From: Candidatus Binatia bacterium
GTDB taxonomy: Bacteria > Vulcanimicrobiota > Vulcanimicrobiia > Vulcanimicrobiales > Vulcanimicrobiaceae
Length of the DNA: 51,759 nt
Reading direction: 5' to 3'
Assembly (NCBI GenBank): GCA_035541935.1
Contig: DATKMJ010000006.1
Span: 1-51,759 of the forward strand
The notes beneath the pieces are model-generated. The model made no database searches. It saw only the letters and a list, made by a program, of their open reading frames with translations, and was not told the DNA's origin. The number at the start of each line of letters is the position of its first letter. The stretch's first letter is position 1. The translations under genes and the position numbers were made by a program. Shown here one piece after another: positions 35,607 through 44,061 of this stretch.

Positions 35607-36352
35607 GGAAGGTCTTGATTTAGTCCCATGATGCGCGCGACGTTCGAGCGAAACGTCGCGTCGTCGCCGCTCGTGACGTACGTCGTCGCTCCGTCGCCGC
35701 GCGCGCGATCGCCAAAGATTTCGGCGGCGCGCTCCGCCTGGACGATCGCCGGATCGACGAACGCCACGCTCTCGCCGAGGACGGCGCGAAAGTGCGCGTC
35801 GAGCACCGGATAGTGCGTGCAGCCGAAGACGAGCGCGTCGAGATCGAGCGGCAGGTGCGCGCAGACCTCGGCGACCGCCGCGCGCGGCTCCTCCCCCTCC
35901 GTCGCGCCCGCCTCCACGAGCGGCACGAGCGCGGGAGCGGGAACTTCGACGACGTCGATGCCGGCGATGCGGGCGCGCAGCGTGCGTCCGTACGATCCGG
36001 CGCCGACCGTCGCCGCGGTCGCAATGACTCCGACGCGCTTAAAGCCGCCGCGCTCGACGGCGATCGCGGCCGAGTGGATCAGGTCTATCACGGGGGCGCG
36101 CGAACTGGGCCAGCCGTAGCGCTCGGCGATCGCGCACGACGTGTTGCACGCCATCACGATCGCCTCGACGCCGTACTCGTCGAACCAGGCGAGGTTCGCG
36201 CGGAGCAGTCGCAGGAGCTCGTCGTGCGTGCGATCGCCGTACGGCACATTCGCTTGATCGGCAAAGAAGACGATATCGACCGACGGCAGACGCTCGCGCA
36301 CCCTCGCCAGCACGGTCAGCCCGCCGAGGCCCGAATCGCAGAGACCGAGCAC
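35603..36352 (-). CDS. murI: Glutamate racemase
   Basis: A 249-residue enzyme from GTG 36352, overlapping the amidase stop codon. The two catalytic cysteines lie in ACNTSCA and FGCTHYPVL; CDSGLGGLTVL at the N-terminus and NVPYGDRTHDELL are also typical. It makes D-glutamate for peptidoglycan in the cytoplasm. The open frame upstream to 37330 is shadow sequence of the amidase gene. It is the last of the gerMN protein-amidase-murI run, all linked by overlaps, a wall-related operon. Confidence 0.96.
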   Translation of the reverse strand: MLGLCDSGLGGLTVLARVRERLPSVDIVFFADQANVPYGDRTHDELLRLLRANLAWFDEYGVEAIVMACNTSCAIAERYGWPSSRAPVIDLIHSAAIAVERGGFKRVGVIATAATVGAGSYGRTLRARIAGIDVVEVPAPALVPLVEAGATEGEEPRAAVAEVCAHLPLDLDALVFGCTHYPVLDAHFRAVLGESVAFVDPAIVQAERAAEIFGDRARGDGATTYVTSGDDATFRSNVARIMGLNQDLP

Positions 36353-38274
36353 TATTGCGGCGGCTGGTTCGGAACCGGGTAGGCCTGCGTGTATTGCCCG
36401 ATGCCATCGGCCATCTCTTGCGCGATCTTCTGCCGCCACGCGGGTGACGTAAGCAGCGCGAAATCGGACGGATTCGAGAGGAAGGCCGTCTCGACGAGCA
36501 CCGCCGGCATCAGCGTGTGGAGCGTGACGTAGAGATGGCTCTTGATGATGCCGTCGTCCTTGGTTCCGTCGGCGGCGAGCTGCTTCTCCATGTATTGGGC
36601 GAACGCGACGTCTTCGGGTTTCGAGTAGTACGTCGTCGTTCCGTACGGACCGGAATTGATGAACGCGTTGACGTGGATGCTCATGAAGAGGCGCGCGCCG
36701 TTCTTGTTCGCCACGTCCACCCGGGCTTGCAGTTCCTCGTGGGCCTCGTCGTTCGGCTGGTAGACGTCGACGTCGGTCTCGCGCGTCATCTTCACCTGCC
36801 AGCCGCGCGCGACGAGCAGGTCGCGCAGGCGCTTTGCCACGTCGAGCGTGATATCCGCCTCTCGAACTCCGTTGCGCATCGAGCCCGGATCGCTGCCGCC
36901 GTGGCCCGGATCGATGACGATCAGGCGCGGATTGGCCGGGACGTAGGTGCCGCGAGGTCCGAACTTCCAGCCGCCCGCGGCGGTGGAATTCCAGTAATCG
37001 CCGGACTCGCCGGGAGGCGCCGGCGTGACGGCCGCCGCCGTCTGCGCGCCGGATGCGAGCACGCCGCCGAAACTTCCGGTTCCGGAGCGCGCCGCGTCCG
37101 CTACGTCTTGCGACCCGACGCCGATCTGCAAGCCGTTCGCAGCGGGCGCCAACGTGAGGGACTTCTGGCCGTCGAGCGAGAGAGCGACGCGCACGGTCTG
37201 GGGATCGATCTGGCGCACGCGCACGGAGAGCACCGGGCCGACCGCGCTTTGATCGATCGGCGCTCCTTGCAGTTGCGCGTTCTGAATGTCGATCCAGAAG
37301 CGATTGTCGGGCGCGCGCAGGCGATGCCATTCGTAGGCTGCGTTGCCGTTGACCGCGATCGTCACCGTCGCGCCGTCGGCGGCGGGAGCGATCGTGACGC
37401 CGGTAACGGCCGCCGCCCCGGCGGAGGACTCGGGCGAGGGCGCCTGCTGCTGTTGCTCCTGCGCGACCGCCGGGTTCGCGGCGGCGTTCGGGTTCGCGGC
37501 GGCGTTCGAGTTGGCGGCCGCGCCGAACGCGAGCGTGACGTCGCGATCGTCGAGATTGCGCGGCGGTGCGACGACCGCGCCCGCAACGAGCGCCACGGTC
37601 ACCGTCGTCGTCGGGTTGCGAACCGTTCCCGAGGTTGCAATCTCGATCGTGCGAACGCCGCCCATGTTGATCTGACGAAGGCCGGTCAGCGTCGTTCCGA
37701 CGCCGTCGAACGCGTACGTAATCGAGGAAGGACTCTGTTGGACGATGCGGGGGCGCAGCGGCGCCCCGCCGTGCGCGAAGAGCGTGATGTGACCGCTGTC
37801 CTGGCGCACGTCGAGGCTCGCGAGTTGCGGCTGAAGCACCCAGGCGCGACCGTCCTGGCGGAGCGCGAGATCGAGGGCGCGCAGCACCTCATTAAACGGA
37901 AGGAAGGCTTCATCGCCTCGCTGGTAGGGGGCAAAGCTCGCCTGCAGCGCGATCTGGCCGACGTCGTAGCGGCCGTCGCCGAGGGCGAAGGTCACGACGA
38001 CCGGCACGGCCGTGGTGAGGAGCACGTAGCGCTCGCCGGGCTTCCACGTCAGGAGCGCGCCGGTGTCGTGGAGGAGCGTTTGGAAGCCGGGGTCGTTGAC
38101 GCCGATGGCGATCGCTCCGGACGTTGATGCAACGTGCGTAAAGAGAATCGCCTGACCTTGGTACGTCGCCCGCAGCGGCGCGTCGGCCGATGCCGGAGCC
38201 GCCGACGCGAGGGCGACGAGCACCGCCGCGGCGGCGCTACCAGTCCGAGCGATGAAGCGGTTGATCGAGTTCAA
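36352..38274 (-). CDS. N-acetylmuramoyl-L-alanine amidase with AMIN-type domains
   Basis: A 640-residue exported enzyme from TTG 38274, with GGGAGG five bases upstream. A signal peptide ends near APASADA (about 31). The N-terminal half has a copper-amine-oxidase-like/AMIN region (VRQDSGHITLFAHGG, INMGGVRTIEIATSG), then an Asn-Ala-Pro-Gln linker (AAANPNAAANPAVAQEQQQQ), a second AMIN-like domain (about 300-390), and the Amidase_3 domain with zinc ligands in VIDPGHGGSDPG, the MRNGVREADITLDV glutamate, MSIHVNA and the catalytic glutamate in VLVETAFLSNP. It cleaves the amide bond between MurNAc and the stem peptide. The gene overlaps the GerMN gene by 38 bases. Confidence 0.95.
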   Translation of the reverse strand: MNSINRFIARTGSAAAAVLVALASAAPASADAPLRATYQGQAILFTHVASTSGAIAIGVNDPGFQTLLHDTGALLTWKPGERYVLLTTAVPVVVTFALGDGRYDVGQIALQASFAPYQRGDEAFLPFNEVLRALDLALRQDGRAWVLQPQLASLDVRQDSGHITLFAHGGAPLRPRIVQQSPSSITYAFDGVGTTLTGLRQINMGGVRTIEIATSGTVRNPTTTVTVALVAGAVVAPPRNLDDRDVTLAFGAAANSNAAANPNAAANPAVAQEQQQQAPSPESSAGAAAVTGVTIAPAADGATVTIAVNGNAAYEWHRLRAPDNRFWIDIQNAQLQGAPIDQSAVGPVLSVRVRQIDPQTVRVALSLDGQKSLTLAPAANGLQIGVGSQDVADAARSGTGSFGGVLASGAQTAAAVTPAPPGESGDYWNSTAAGGWKFGPRGTYVPANPRLIVIDPGHGGSDPGSMRNGVREADITLDVAKRLRDLLVARGWQVKMTRETDVDVYQPNDEAHEELQARVDVANKNGARLFMSIHVNAFINSGPYGTTTYYSKPEDVAFAQYMEKQLAADGTKDDGIIKSHLYVTLHTLMPAVLVETAFLSNPSDFALLTSPAWRQKIAQEMADGIGQYTQAYPVPNQPPQ

Positions 38275-38758
38275 GATGTCCTCCCGGCAGCGTCTCGAGG
38301 CGCGCGCCGTCCACGGTCACCTGCACCGCGTCGATTCCGGGAATGCCCGTGAGCGTGTAGACGAGCCCTTTGAACTCGCCGTTCTCGCCGAACGATCCAC
38401 CGGCTTGGCTCTCGACGTCTTTCGAAAGATCGACGGTCGCCGTCGATCCGTCAACGGCGACGCCGAGCACGCGGGTGCCCGGCGGGAAGCGAATAGCTTC
38501 AATCTCGTTCGGCGGCCCCGCAACGGCTTGAACCGCGGCGTAGAGCACCGTGTTGTGCAGATGCTCGGTCGCGCTCTCGTCAGCCTGCGGCGGGCGCAGG
38601 GAGACTCTCACGTCGCCCAACGCCTTGCCGTCGAGTTTGGTGTAGTAAATCGCAATGGTCTCGCCGTTGCGCGCCGCTCGATGCGTAAGAGTCAGCCAGG
38701 CGATGGCTGCAGCGATTGCCAGCAGCACGACGAGAATGGGAAGGCGCGTCGATCTCAC
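38237..38758 (-). CDS. GerMN-domain membrane-anchored protein
   Basis: A 173-residue protein from GTG 38758. An N-terminal anchor (LPILVVLLAIAAAIAWLTL) is followed by one GerMN domain: TVLYAAVQAVAGPPN, RFPPGTRVLGVAVDGSTATVDLSKDV and FKGLVYTLTGIPGIDAVQVTVDG. The domain occurs in spore-germination GerM and in other wall-associated proteins, and often next to AMIN-amidase and murI genes, as here. No evidence that the organism sporulates is present. No clear ribosome binding site at the start. It is divergent from the CHAD genes. Confidence 0.86.
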   Translation of the reverse strand: MRSTRLPILVVLLAIAAAIAWLTLTHRAARNGETIAIYYTKLDGKALGDVRVSLRPPQADESATEHLHNTVLYAAVQAVAGPPNEIEAIRFPPGTRVLGVAVDGSTATVDLSKDVESQAGGSFGENGEFKGLVYTLTGIPGIDAVQVTVDGARLETLPGGHLELDQPLHRSDW

Positions 38759-38832
38759 GTCGGAATTGTTGCTTCGCGGAGGTCGCCCGAAACACCCCCG
38801 TCGAACCGGCCGCGCATGAGCGCCCGTCTGCG

Positions 38833-39201
38833 ATGAAGTGGCTGGACGCGACCGTCTCCAACGAGTGCGACGCGTTGGAGCGCGCGCGACTCCGCTTCGT
38901 CGAGAAGCCGACCGAGAAGCGCCTGCACGAGATGCGCACCACGGGACGCCGCTTTCGTTCGCTCCTCGAGGACGTCGCCGACCTCGCCCCGCTCGATCGT
39001 CTTCTGCGCCGCGTCAAGCGAGCCGCCGCCGCCACCGACGCGGCGCGCGACGCCGCGATCCTTCTGCGTCTCCTGGAAAGCAGCGTGGATCCCGGCGAGG
39101 TCGGGCGGGCGAAGCCGCTCCTGCGAGAGTTGCGCAAGCGCGAGCGCGTCGCGACCTCGCGGGCCCGCAAGCATCTGCAGCGCGTCCGCTTCTCGCCGTA
39201 G
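38833..39201 (+). CDS. CHAD domain protein, N-terminal half
   Basis: A 122-residue helical protein from ATG 38833. It contains the first CHAD repeat, with the histidine/arginine signature RLHEMRTTGRRFRSLLEDVADL and long basic helices. CHAD domains bind polyphosphate and usually have two such repeats in one chain of about 250-300 residues. Here the chain ends at TAG 39201, and the second repeat is encoded by the next gene in another frame, 5 bases on. The two halves together have the normal length. Either a split two-chain protein or a frameshift. The lower frames are shadows. Confidence 0.72.
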   Translation: MKWLDATVSNECDALERARLRFVEKPTEKRLHEMRTTGRRFRSLLEDVADLAPLDRLLRRVKRAAAATDAARDAAILLRLLESSVDPGEVGRAKPLLRELRKRERVATSRARKHLQRVRFSP

Positions 39202-39206
39202 CCTGC

Positions 39207-39617
39207 ATGAAACCGCAACGCGTCGATCTGCGCGGCGTGACGGCCGTCGAAGAGGTCGTCGAGCGCGTCTTGGAGACGCGCTTGCGCGAAGCGCGCGCCT
39301 TGGCGCCGGCGCTCGAACGCCGCGACACGCAGAGCCTCCACGATTTCCGCATCGCATGCAAGCGTCTGCGCTACGCACTCGAGCGCTTCGAATCGCTCGA
39401 ACCTTCGCTCGAAGAGGCGGCGCAACGGCTCGCGTCGCTGCAAGACGCGCTTGGCGAAGCGCACGATCGCGACGTCCTGCTCGCAATTCTTCCGCCGACG
39501 ATGCCGGAAACCGCGCGGCGCTTGCGCGCCGAACGCGCCGCGCGAGTCGAAGGCGCCGCCGCGCTTTGGGATGACGTGGAGCGCCTCGTCGAGGGCGACG
39601 ACTCTCATCCCGTTTGA
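39207..39617 (+). CDS. CHAD domain protein, C-terminal half
   Basis: A 136-residue protein from ATG 39207. It carries the second CHAD repeat, SLHDFRIACKRLRYALERFE, followed by LASLQDALGEAHDRDVLL. The frame continues open upstream, so a frameshift linking it to the preceding gene is possible (frame change between 39181 and 39207). If both are translated separately, they could reassemble as a heterodimer binding polyphosphate. No ribosome binding site is evident before ATG 39207. Confidence 0.72.
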   Translation: MKPQRVDLRGVTAVEEVVERVLETRLREARALAPALERRDTQSLHDFRIACKRLRYALERFESLEPSLEEAAQRLASLQDALGEAHDRDVLLAILPPTMPETARRLRAERAARVEGAAALWDDVERLVEGDDSHPV

Positions 39618-39674
39618 ATGAAGCTCTAATCGGCGTCGCGAGAGCGCGCGCCGGCGGGGTGGTAAGTAAGAAAC

Positions 39675-40001
39675 ATGATGAACTTACGAAACCTCCTGCT
39701 CGCGTGTGCGCTCGGCACGGGCGCGCTCGCGACCGCCGCACCCGCCGCCGCACAGGTCTACGGGGGCGTTTACGTTCAGGTCGGTCCGCCGGCTCCGGTT
39801 TACGAAGCTGTCCCGGTCTCGCCGGGCTACGGTTACTACTGGCAACCCGGATACTGGTCGTGGACGGGATATCGCTACGCATGGGTTCGCGGGCGATACG
39901 CGTACCGGCCGTACTACGGTGCGGTGTGGCACACCGGATACTGGGGTCACGGACGCTATGGTTGGAACTGGCACCCCGGTCATTGGGGGCGCCCCTACTA
40001 A
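39675..40001 (+). CDS. Secreted Tyr/Trp/Gly-rich WXXGXW-type repeat protein
   Basis: A 108-residue protein from ATG 39675. A signal peptide (NLLLACALGTGALATAAPAAAQ) is cleaved near residue 27. The mature part is made of short aromatic repeats with Trp/Tyr and Gly (GYYWQPGYWSWTGYRYAWVRG, WHTGYWGHGRYG, WHPGHWG), the pattern of WXXGXW/YXWGXW proteins of unknown function. No cysteine remains in the mature protein. Related aromatic-glycine repeats occur in the FecR-like protein at the window start. No neighbour suggests a role. Confidence 0.75.
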   Translation: MMNLRNLLLACALGTGALATAAPAAAQVYGGVYVQVGPPAPVYEAVPVSPGYGYYWQPGYWSWTGYRYAWVRGRYAYRPYYGAVWHTGYWGHGRYGWNWHPGHWGRPY

Positions 40002-40003
40002 GC

Positions 40004-40057
40004 GTCCTTCGACACGAGCCCCTGCGCGAAGCGCAGGGGCTTCGGTCAGGATGACAC
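40004..40057 (+). repeat. Dispersed repeat, variant with a 10-base-pair hairpin insert
   Basis: GTCCTTCGAC and GGTCAGGATGACAC are separated by a perfect hairpin GCCCCTGCGC, loop GAA, GCGCAGGGGC (40018-40040). It lies 3 bases after the WXXGXW-type gene and could also terminate its transcript. Confidence 0.75.
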
Positions 40058-40084
40058 GCGGCGTGTAGCGCGAACGGCGCGGGA

Positions 40085-41482
40085 ATGCAGCTGCGGCGAA
40101 CGTTGGGATTGCTCGACGTCGTTCTCTTCTTTGTCGTTGCGGGATCGAATCTCCAATGGGTAGCGACGGCGGCCGCAGCGGGACCGAGCTCGATACCGGT
40201 CTGGCTGATCGGCGGCGTCGCGATGTTCGCGCCGATCGCGATCGCCGTCGTCTTTCTCTCCGCCCACCATCCCGACGAGGGCGGGCTCTACGTCTGGACC
40301 AAACGCGCCTTCGGACCGTTTGCCGGATTCATCACCGGCTGGACCTACTGGGCGAGCAATCTGCCGTATTTTCCGGCGCTGCTCTACTTCGCGGCGGGCA
40401 ACGCGCTCTTCATCGGAGGCACGAGCGGTAGCGCGCTCCAGGGCTCGCCGGCGTACTTCATCGCCGTCGCGTTAGCGGGTCTCGCGCTCGCGACGATTCT
40501 CAACATTTACGGCATGCAGGTCGGAAAGTGGCTCAATAATGCCGGCGCGATCTCACGATGGTGCGTGACGATTCTGCTCGTCGTGCTCGGCGGGCTCGCG
40601 TGGTGGCGGTTCGGGCCGGCGACGCAGATCACCGCGGCAACGATGCGCCCGGGAGTCCATCTCAAGGACGTAATCTTCTGGTCGGTGATCGCGTTTGCGT
40701 GGACCGGCCCGGAGGCGATGCCGTTCATGGGCGGCGAGATCAAGAATCCGAGGCGCACGATTCCCTTCGGGCTGGCGATGGCCGCACCCGCAATCGCGGT
40801 CATCTATATCGTCGGCACGATCAGCGTCTTGGCCGCGCTCTCTCCCCACGCCGTCAACCCTTCGTCGGGGGTGATGCAGGCCGTCGCGGCGACCGCGTCG
40901 CGTTTCGGTTGGAACGCCATCACGCCGATCGCGGCGCTTCTCGTGGCCCTGAGCTGCATCGGCAGCTGCGGCGCCTGGCTCGGCGCCGTCGCGCGCCTGC
41001 CGTTCGTTGCGGGAATCGATCACTATCTGCCGAGCGCCTTCGGACGGATGCATCCGCGTTTCGGCTCGCCGGTCGTCGCGCTGCTCACGCAGGCCGGGAT
41101 CGCGGCCGTCTTCATCTTCCTCGGGCAGGGCGGCACGACGGTGCGCGGCGCGTACGACGTGCTCGTGAGTTCGACGGTCATCGCGACGCTCGTGCCGTTC
41201 CTCTTCCTGTTCGCGGCCGCGATCAAACTCCGCGGCGAAGCCCCGACACCCGAGATGGCGCCGATTCCGGGAGGAAAGTGGACCGTCTCGATCGCCGCGG
41301 CGATCGGGCTCTTTACGACGATCACCGCGATCGTCTTCGCCGGGTTTCCCGCCGACGACGACCCCAACAAGGTGCTCGCCGTCGTGAAGGTCATCGGACT
41401 CACCGCGTTGATGCTCTTCAGCGGTGTGGCGATCTATCTCGCCGGGCGGCGAAAGGCGCTCGCGCACTCTTCGGCATCTTGA
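40085..41482 (+). CDS. APC-superfamily amino acid permease
   Basis: A 465-residue membrane protein from ATG 40085 with about 12 transmembrane segments. Family marks are LGLLDVVLFFVVAGSNLQW in the first helix, PDEGGLYVWTKRAFGPFAGFITGWTYW in the second to third, and FAWTGPEAMPFMGGEIKNPRRTIPFG, where APC permeases have a Glu before KNP. It probably imports amino acids or polyamines by proton symport or exchange; substrate unknown. It is followed after 19 bases by the phosphoesterase gene, which may be cotranscribed. Confidence 0.9.
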   Translation: MQLRRTLGLLDVVLFFVVAGSNLQWVATAAAAGPSSIPVWLIGGVAMFAPIAIAVVFLSAHHPDEGGLYVWTKRAFGPFAGFITGWTYWASNLPYFPALLYFAAGNALFIGGTSGSALQGSPAYFIAVALAGLALATILNIYGMQVGKWLNNAGAISRWCVTILLVVLGGLAWWRFGPATQITAATMRPGVHLKDVIFWSVIAFAWTGPEAMPFMGGEIKNPRRTIPFGLAMAAPAIAVIYIVGTISVLAALSPHAVNPSSGVMQAVAATASRFGWNAITPIAALLVALSCIGSCGAWLGAVARLPFVAGIDHYLPSAFGRMHPRFGSPVVALLTQAGIAAVFIFLGQGGTTVRGAYDVLVSSTVIATLVPFLFLFAAAIKLRGEAPTPEMAPIPGGKWTVSIAAAIGLFTTITAIVFAGFPADDDPNKVLAVVKVIGLTALMLFSGVAIYLAGRRKALAHSSAS

Positions 41483-41501
41483 GAAATGAAAGGCCCTTGC
41501 A

Positions 41502-42347
41502 ATGAAACTCCGGCTCGTCGTCGGCCTCGCCCTCGCGCTAGTATTCTTCTCCGATCTTTCCACCGGCCACGCCGCGGCGAAAGGCACCAAGCACGCGCCG
41601 CACGCAGCATACGCGATCGTGATCGTCATGGAGAATCGGGATTACGATCTCGTCATCGGAAGCCCCAACGCGCCGTACATCAACGGCACGCTCGTCCCGG
41701 AAGCGGCGTTGATGACCAACAGCCACGCGATCACGCATCCCAGCGAGCCTAACTATCTCGCGCTCTTCTCGGGATCGACGCAGGGCGTCACCGACGATTC
41801 CTGTCCGCACACGTTTACGGCCGAGAATGCCGGCGCGGCCCTGATCGCCGCCGGAAAGACCTTCGACGGCTATTCGGAGTCCATGCCGTACGACGGTTAC
41901 ACGGGCTGCTCGTCGGGCGAGTACGCGCGCAAGCACAACCCATGGGTGAACTTCACGAACGTCCCGGCGACCTCGAACCTCGTTTACAACGGCTTTGCCA
42001 AGCCGCCGCCGACGCTCTCGTTCATCATCCCCAATCTCTGCGACGACATGCACGACTGCAGCACGCAGACCGGCGACACGTGGTTGAAGAACAACTTGCC
42101 GCCGATCCTAAAGTACGACGACAAGCACGACGGGCTCTTGATTCTAACGTGGGACGAGGCCGATCCCGATACGAACGGGACGAACCAGATACCGACCCTG
42201 CTCCTCGGGCCGATGATCAAGCCCGGCTCGTACGCTCAACGCATCGATCACTACGCGGTCCTGCGGACGATCGAGGCGATCGCCGGCATCTCGTGCACGG
42301 CTTCGGCCTGCGGCGCTCCCGAGGTTCGGAAGATCTGGCGCCACTAA
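41502..42347 (+). CDS. Secreted phosphoesterase family protein (acid phosphatase / phospholipase C type)
   Basis: A 281-residue protein from ATG 41502. A signal peptide ends near GHAAAK (about 26). The phosphoesterase fold is shown by AIVIVMENRDYDLVIG, THPSEPNYLALFSGS with the metal/nucleophile region, FDGYSESMP, HNPWVNF, LLILTWDEADP and DHYAVLRTIEAIAGI. Enzymes of this family hydrolyse phosphate monoesters or phospholipids outside the cytoplasm. Four to six cysteines could form disulfides (CPHTF, GCSSG, LCDDMHDC, SCTASAC). It converges with the amidohydrolase gene, sharing 4 bases. Confidence 0.88.
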   Translation: MKLRLVVGLALALVFFSDLSTGHAAAKGTKHAPHAAYAIVIVMENRDYDLVIGSPNAPYINGTLVPEAALMTNSHAITHPSEPNYLALFSGSTQGVTDDSCPHTFTAENAGAALIAAGKTFDGYSESMPYDGYTGCSSGEYARKHNPWVNFTNVPATSNLVYNGFAKPPPTLSFIIPNLCDDMHDCSTQTGDTWLKNNLPPILKYDDKHDGLLILTWDEADPDTNGTNQIPTLLLGPMIKPGSYAQRIDHYAVLRTIEAIAGISCTASACGAPEVRKIWRH

Positions 42348-43942
42348 CCGTAGACTCGGCACCCGCCGAAGTAGGTGCCCACGACCTCGGTCGCCAGCAC
42401 CTCCGCCGGCGTTGCGATCATCCAGTCGCGATCGAGCACGACGAAATCGGCATACTTCCCCGGCGCGATCGATCCGGCGACGCGCTCCTGAAGGTTCGCG
42501 CGAGCGGCCCAGATCGTCATCGAGGCGAGCGCCTCTCTGCGCGTCATCGCCCGCGCCGGATGCGAGATCGAGGCCGCGAACGTGCGCGGCGTGCTCGCCG
42601 ATTCGACCGGCGCATCCGTTCCGTTCGCGACGAGCGCTCCCGCGTCGATGAGCGCGCGCCACGCGTACGCGCCGGCGATGCGCTCGTCGCCGAGCCGCTT
42701 CTTCGCCCACGCGAAATCGCTCGTCATATGCGTCGCCTGCACGGATGCGGCGACGCCCAACCGGGCGAAGCGCGGAATATCCTCCGGCGCGATCACTTGC
42801 GCGTGCTCGATCCGCGGGAGCGGGAGGTTTGAGGAGCGGCATCCCGCCAGCACGCTTTGGTAGGCGTCGAGGACCATGCGATTCGCGCGATCGCCGATCG
42901 CGTGCACGCAGGGCTGGAAACCGGCCGCAATCGCCGCCCGCGCGACCTCCTCGATCCGCTCGCGGGGCGTGAGAATCAGTCCGCGATTGCCGGGATCGTC
43001 GCTATACGGCGCGAGCAACGCGGCGCCGCGCGAGCCCAACGCTCCGTCGGCGTACATCTTGACCGCGCGCACCGAGAGCCGCCCGCCGTAGGCGCCGTCG
43101 ACGACGCCGTCGCGCAGCCGGCGCTCCAGCAGTTGCGGTTCGTCGTCGAGCATCGCGTGGTTGCGCATCGAGTAGCCGCCCGCTTCGACGAGCGCGGCGT
43201 GCGCGGCGAGCACGGCGTCGTTGCAGCCGGGCTCCGCGACGCCGGTGATGCCCCAGCGGTTGCACTCGGCGATTGCCGCGCGCGTCGCGGCGACGAGCCG
43301 CTCGTGCGAGGGCGCGGGAACCTTCCGGTAGATCAGCGACTGCGCGGCGTCGACGAAAAGGCCCGTCGCCGCGCCGGTCCCGTCGCGCGCGATGCGCCCG
43401 CCCGCGGGATCGGGCGTCGTCGCGTCGATCCCCGCCAGCGCCATCGCCCGCGCGTTCGCTACGAGCGCGTGACCGTCTACCCGCGATAACGCGACCGGCC
43501 GATCGGGAATCGCCGCGCTGAGAGCGTCGTGCGTGGGGAATGCCGCCGTGGCCCAGAGATTCTGATCCCAGCCTCTGCCGAGAATCCACTCGCCCGAGTG
43601 ACTCTCGGCGAACGCGCGAGCGCGCGCAACGACCTCGTCGTAGGATTGCGCGCCGTCGAGCGCCGCCGCGTCGAGCTTCAATCCGAGGTTCGTTAGGTGA
43701 AGGTGCGCGTCGATGAATCCCGGCAGCACCGTGCGCCCGGCTAGGTCGAGCGTCTGCGTCTGCGGCCCTCGCAGCGCCATCGCACCGTCCACCGAGCCAA
43801 CGTGAACGAAGCGATCCCCGGCGACCGCGAAGGCGCGCGGCGACGCGCACGCGTCGTCGACGGAATGAATCGTCGCCCCGACGACGATGAGGTCGGCCGG
43901 TCCGTGCGTCAACTCGAAAATCTCCGCAAGCGACCATAGCAC
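42344..43942 (-). CDS. YtcJ-type metal-dependent amidohydrolase
   Basis: A 532-residue enzyme from GTG 43942; TTG 43912, with GGAG nine bases upstream, is an alternative start. Features are the composite beta domain at the start, the metal motif GFIDAHLHLTN, the GRGWDQNLW segment typical of the YtcJ/LAF3 group, HAIGDRANRMVLDAY and NGTDAPVES with the last metal aspartate. The DFVVLDRD motif near the C-terminus is typical of the family. These enzymes hydrolyse C-N bonds in diverse metabolites, and substrate cannot be read from sequence. No partner gene is adjacent on the same strand. Confidence 0.9.
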   Translation of the reverse strand: MLWSLAEIFELTHGPADLIVVGATIHSVDDACASPRAFAVAGDRFVHVGSVDGAMALRGPQTQTLDLAGRTVLPGFIDAHLHLTNLGLKLDAAALDGAQSYDEVVARARAFAESHSGEWILGRGWDQNLWATAAFPTHDALSAAIPDRPVALSRVDGHALVANARAMALAGIDATTPDPAGGRIARDGTGAATGLFVDAAQSLIYRKVPAPSHERLVAATRAAIAECNRWGITGVAEPGCNDAVLAAHAALVEAGGYSMRNHAMLDDEPQLLERRLRDGVVDGAYGGRLSVRAVKMYADGALGSRGAALLAPYSDDPGNRGLILTPRERIEEVARAAIAAGFQPCVHAIGDRANRMVLDAYQSVLAGCRSSNLPLPRIEHAQVIAPEDIPRFARLGVAASVQATHMTSDFAWAKKRLGDERIAGAYAWRALIDAGALVANGTDAPVESASTPRTFAASISHPARAMTRREALASMTIWAARANLQERVAGSIAPGKYADFVVLDRDWMIATPAEVLATEVVGTYFGGCRVYG

Positions 43943-44027
43943 GGGCGCGCCGGAGAACTCAAGGAGCGCACAAAGTCAGTCTTGACTTTTCGGTTGGGGG
44001 ACGGCGCCTAGAAGTGGCCCGACGGCT

Positions 44028-44053
44028 CTCCGGCGAACCCCCGCCAGCCGGAG
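44028..44053 (+). promoter_or_regulatory. Leader hairpin that can hide the ribosome binding site of the next gene
   Basis: CTCCGGC (44028-44034) pairs with GCCGGAG (44047-44053); the latter overlaps the GGAGGGG site (44050-44056) used by ATG 44062. The fold would occlude the site. No known riboswitch family was recognised. Confidence 0.4.
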
Positions 44054-44061
44054 GGGAAAAG

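Noticed and set aside
43970-44060. Riboswitch before the unknown secreted protein gene
   Set aside because: A stem covers the ribosome binding site, but no conserved core of a known riboswitch class could be recognised.
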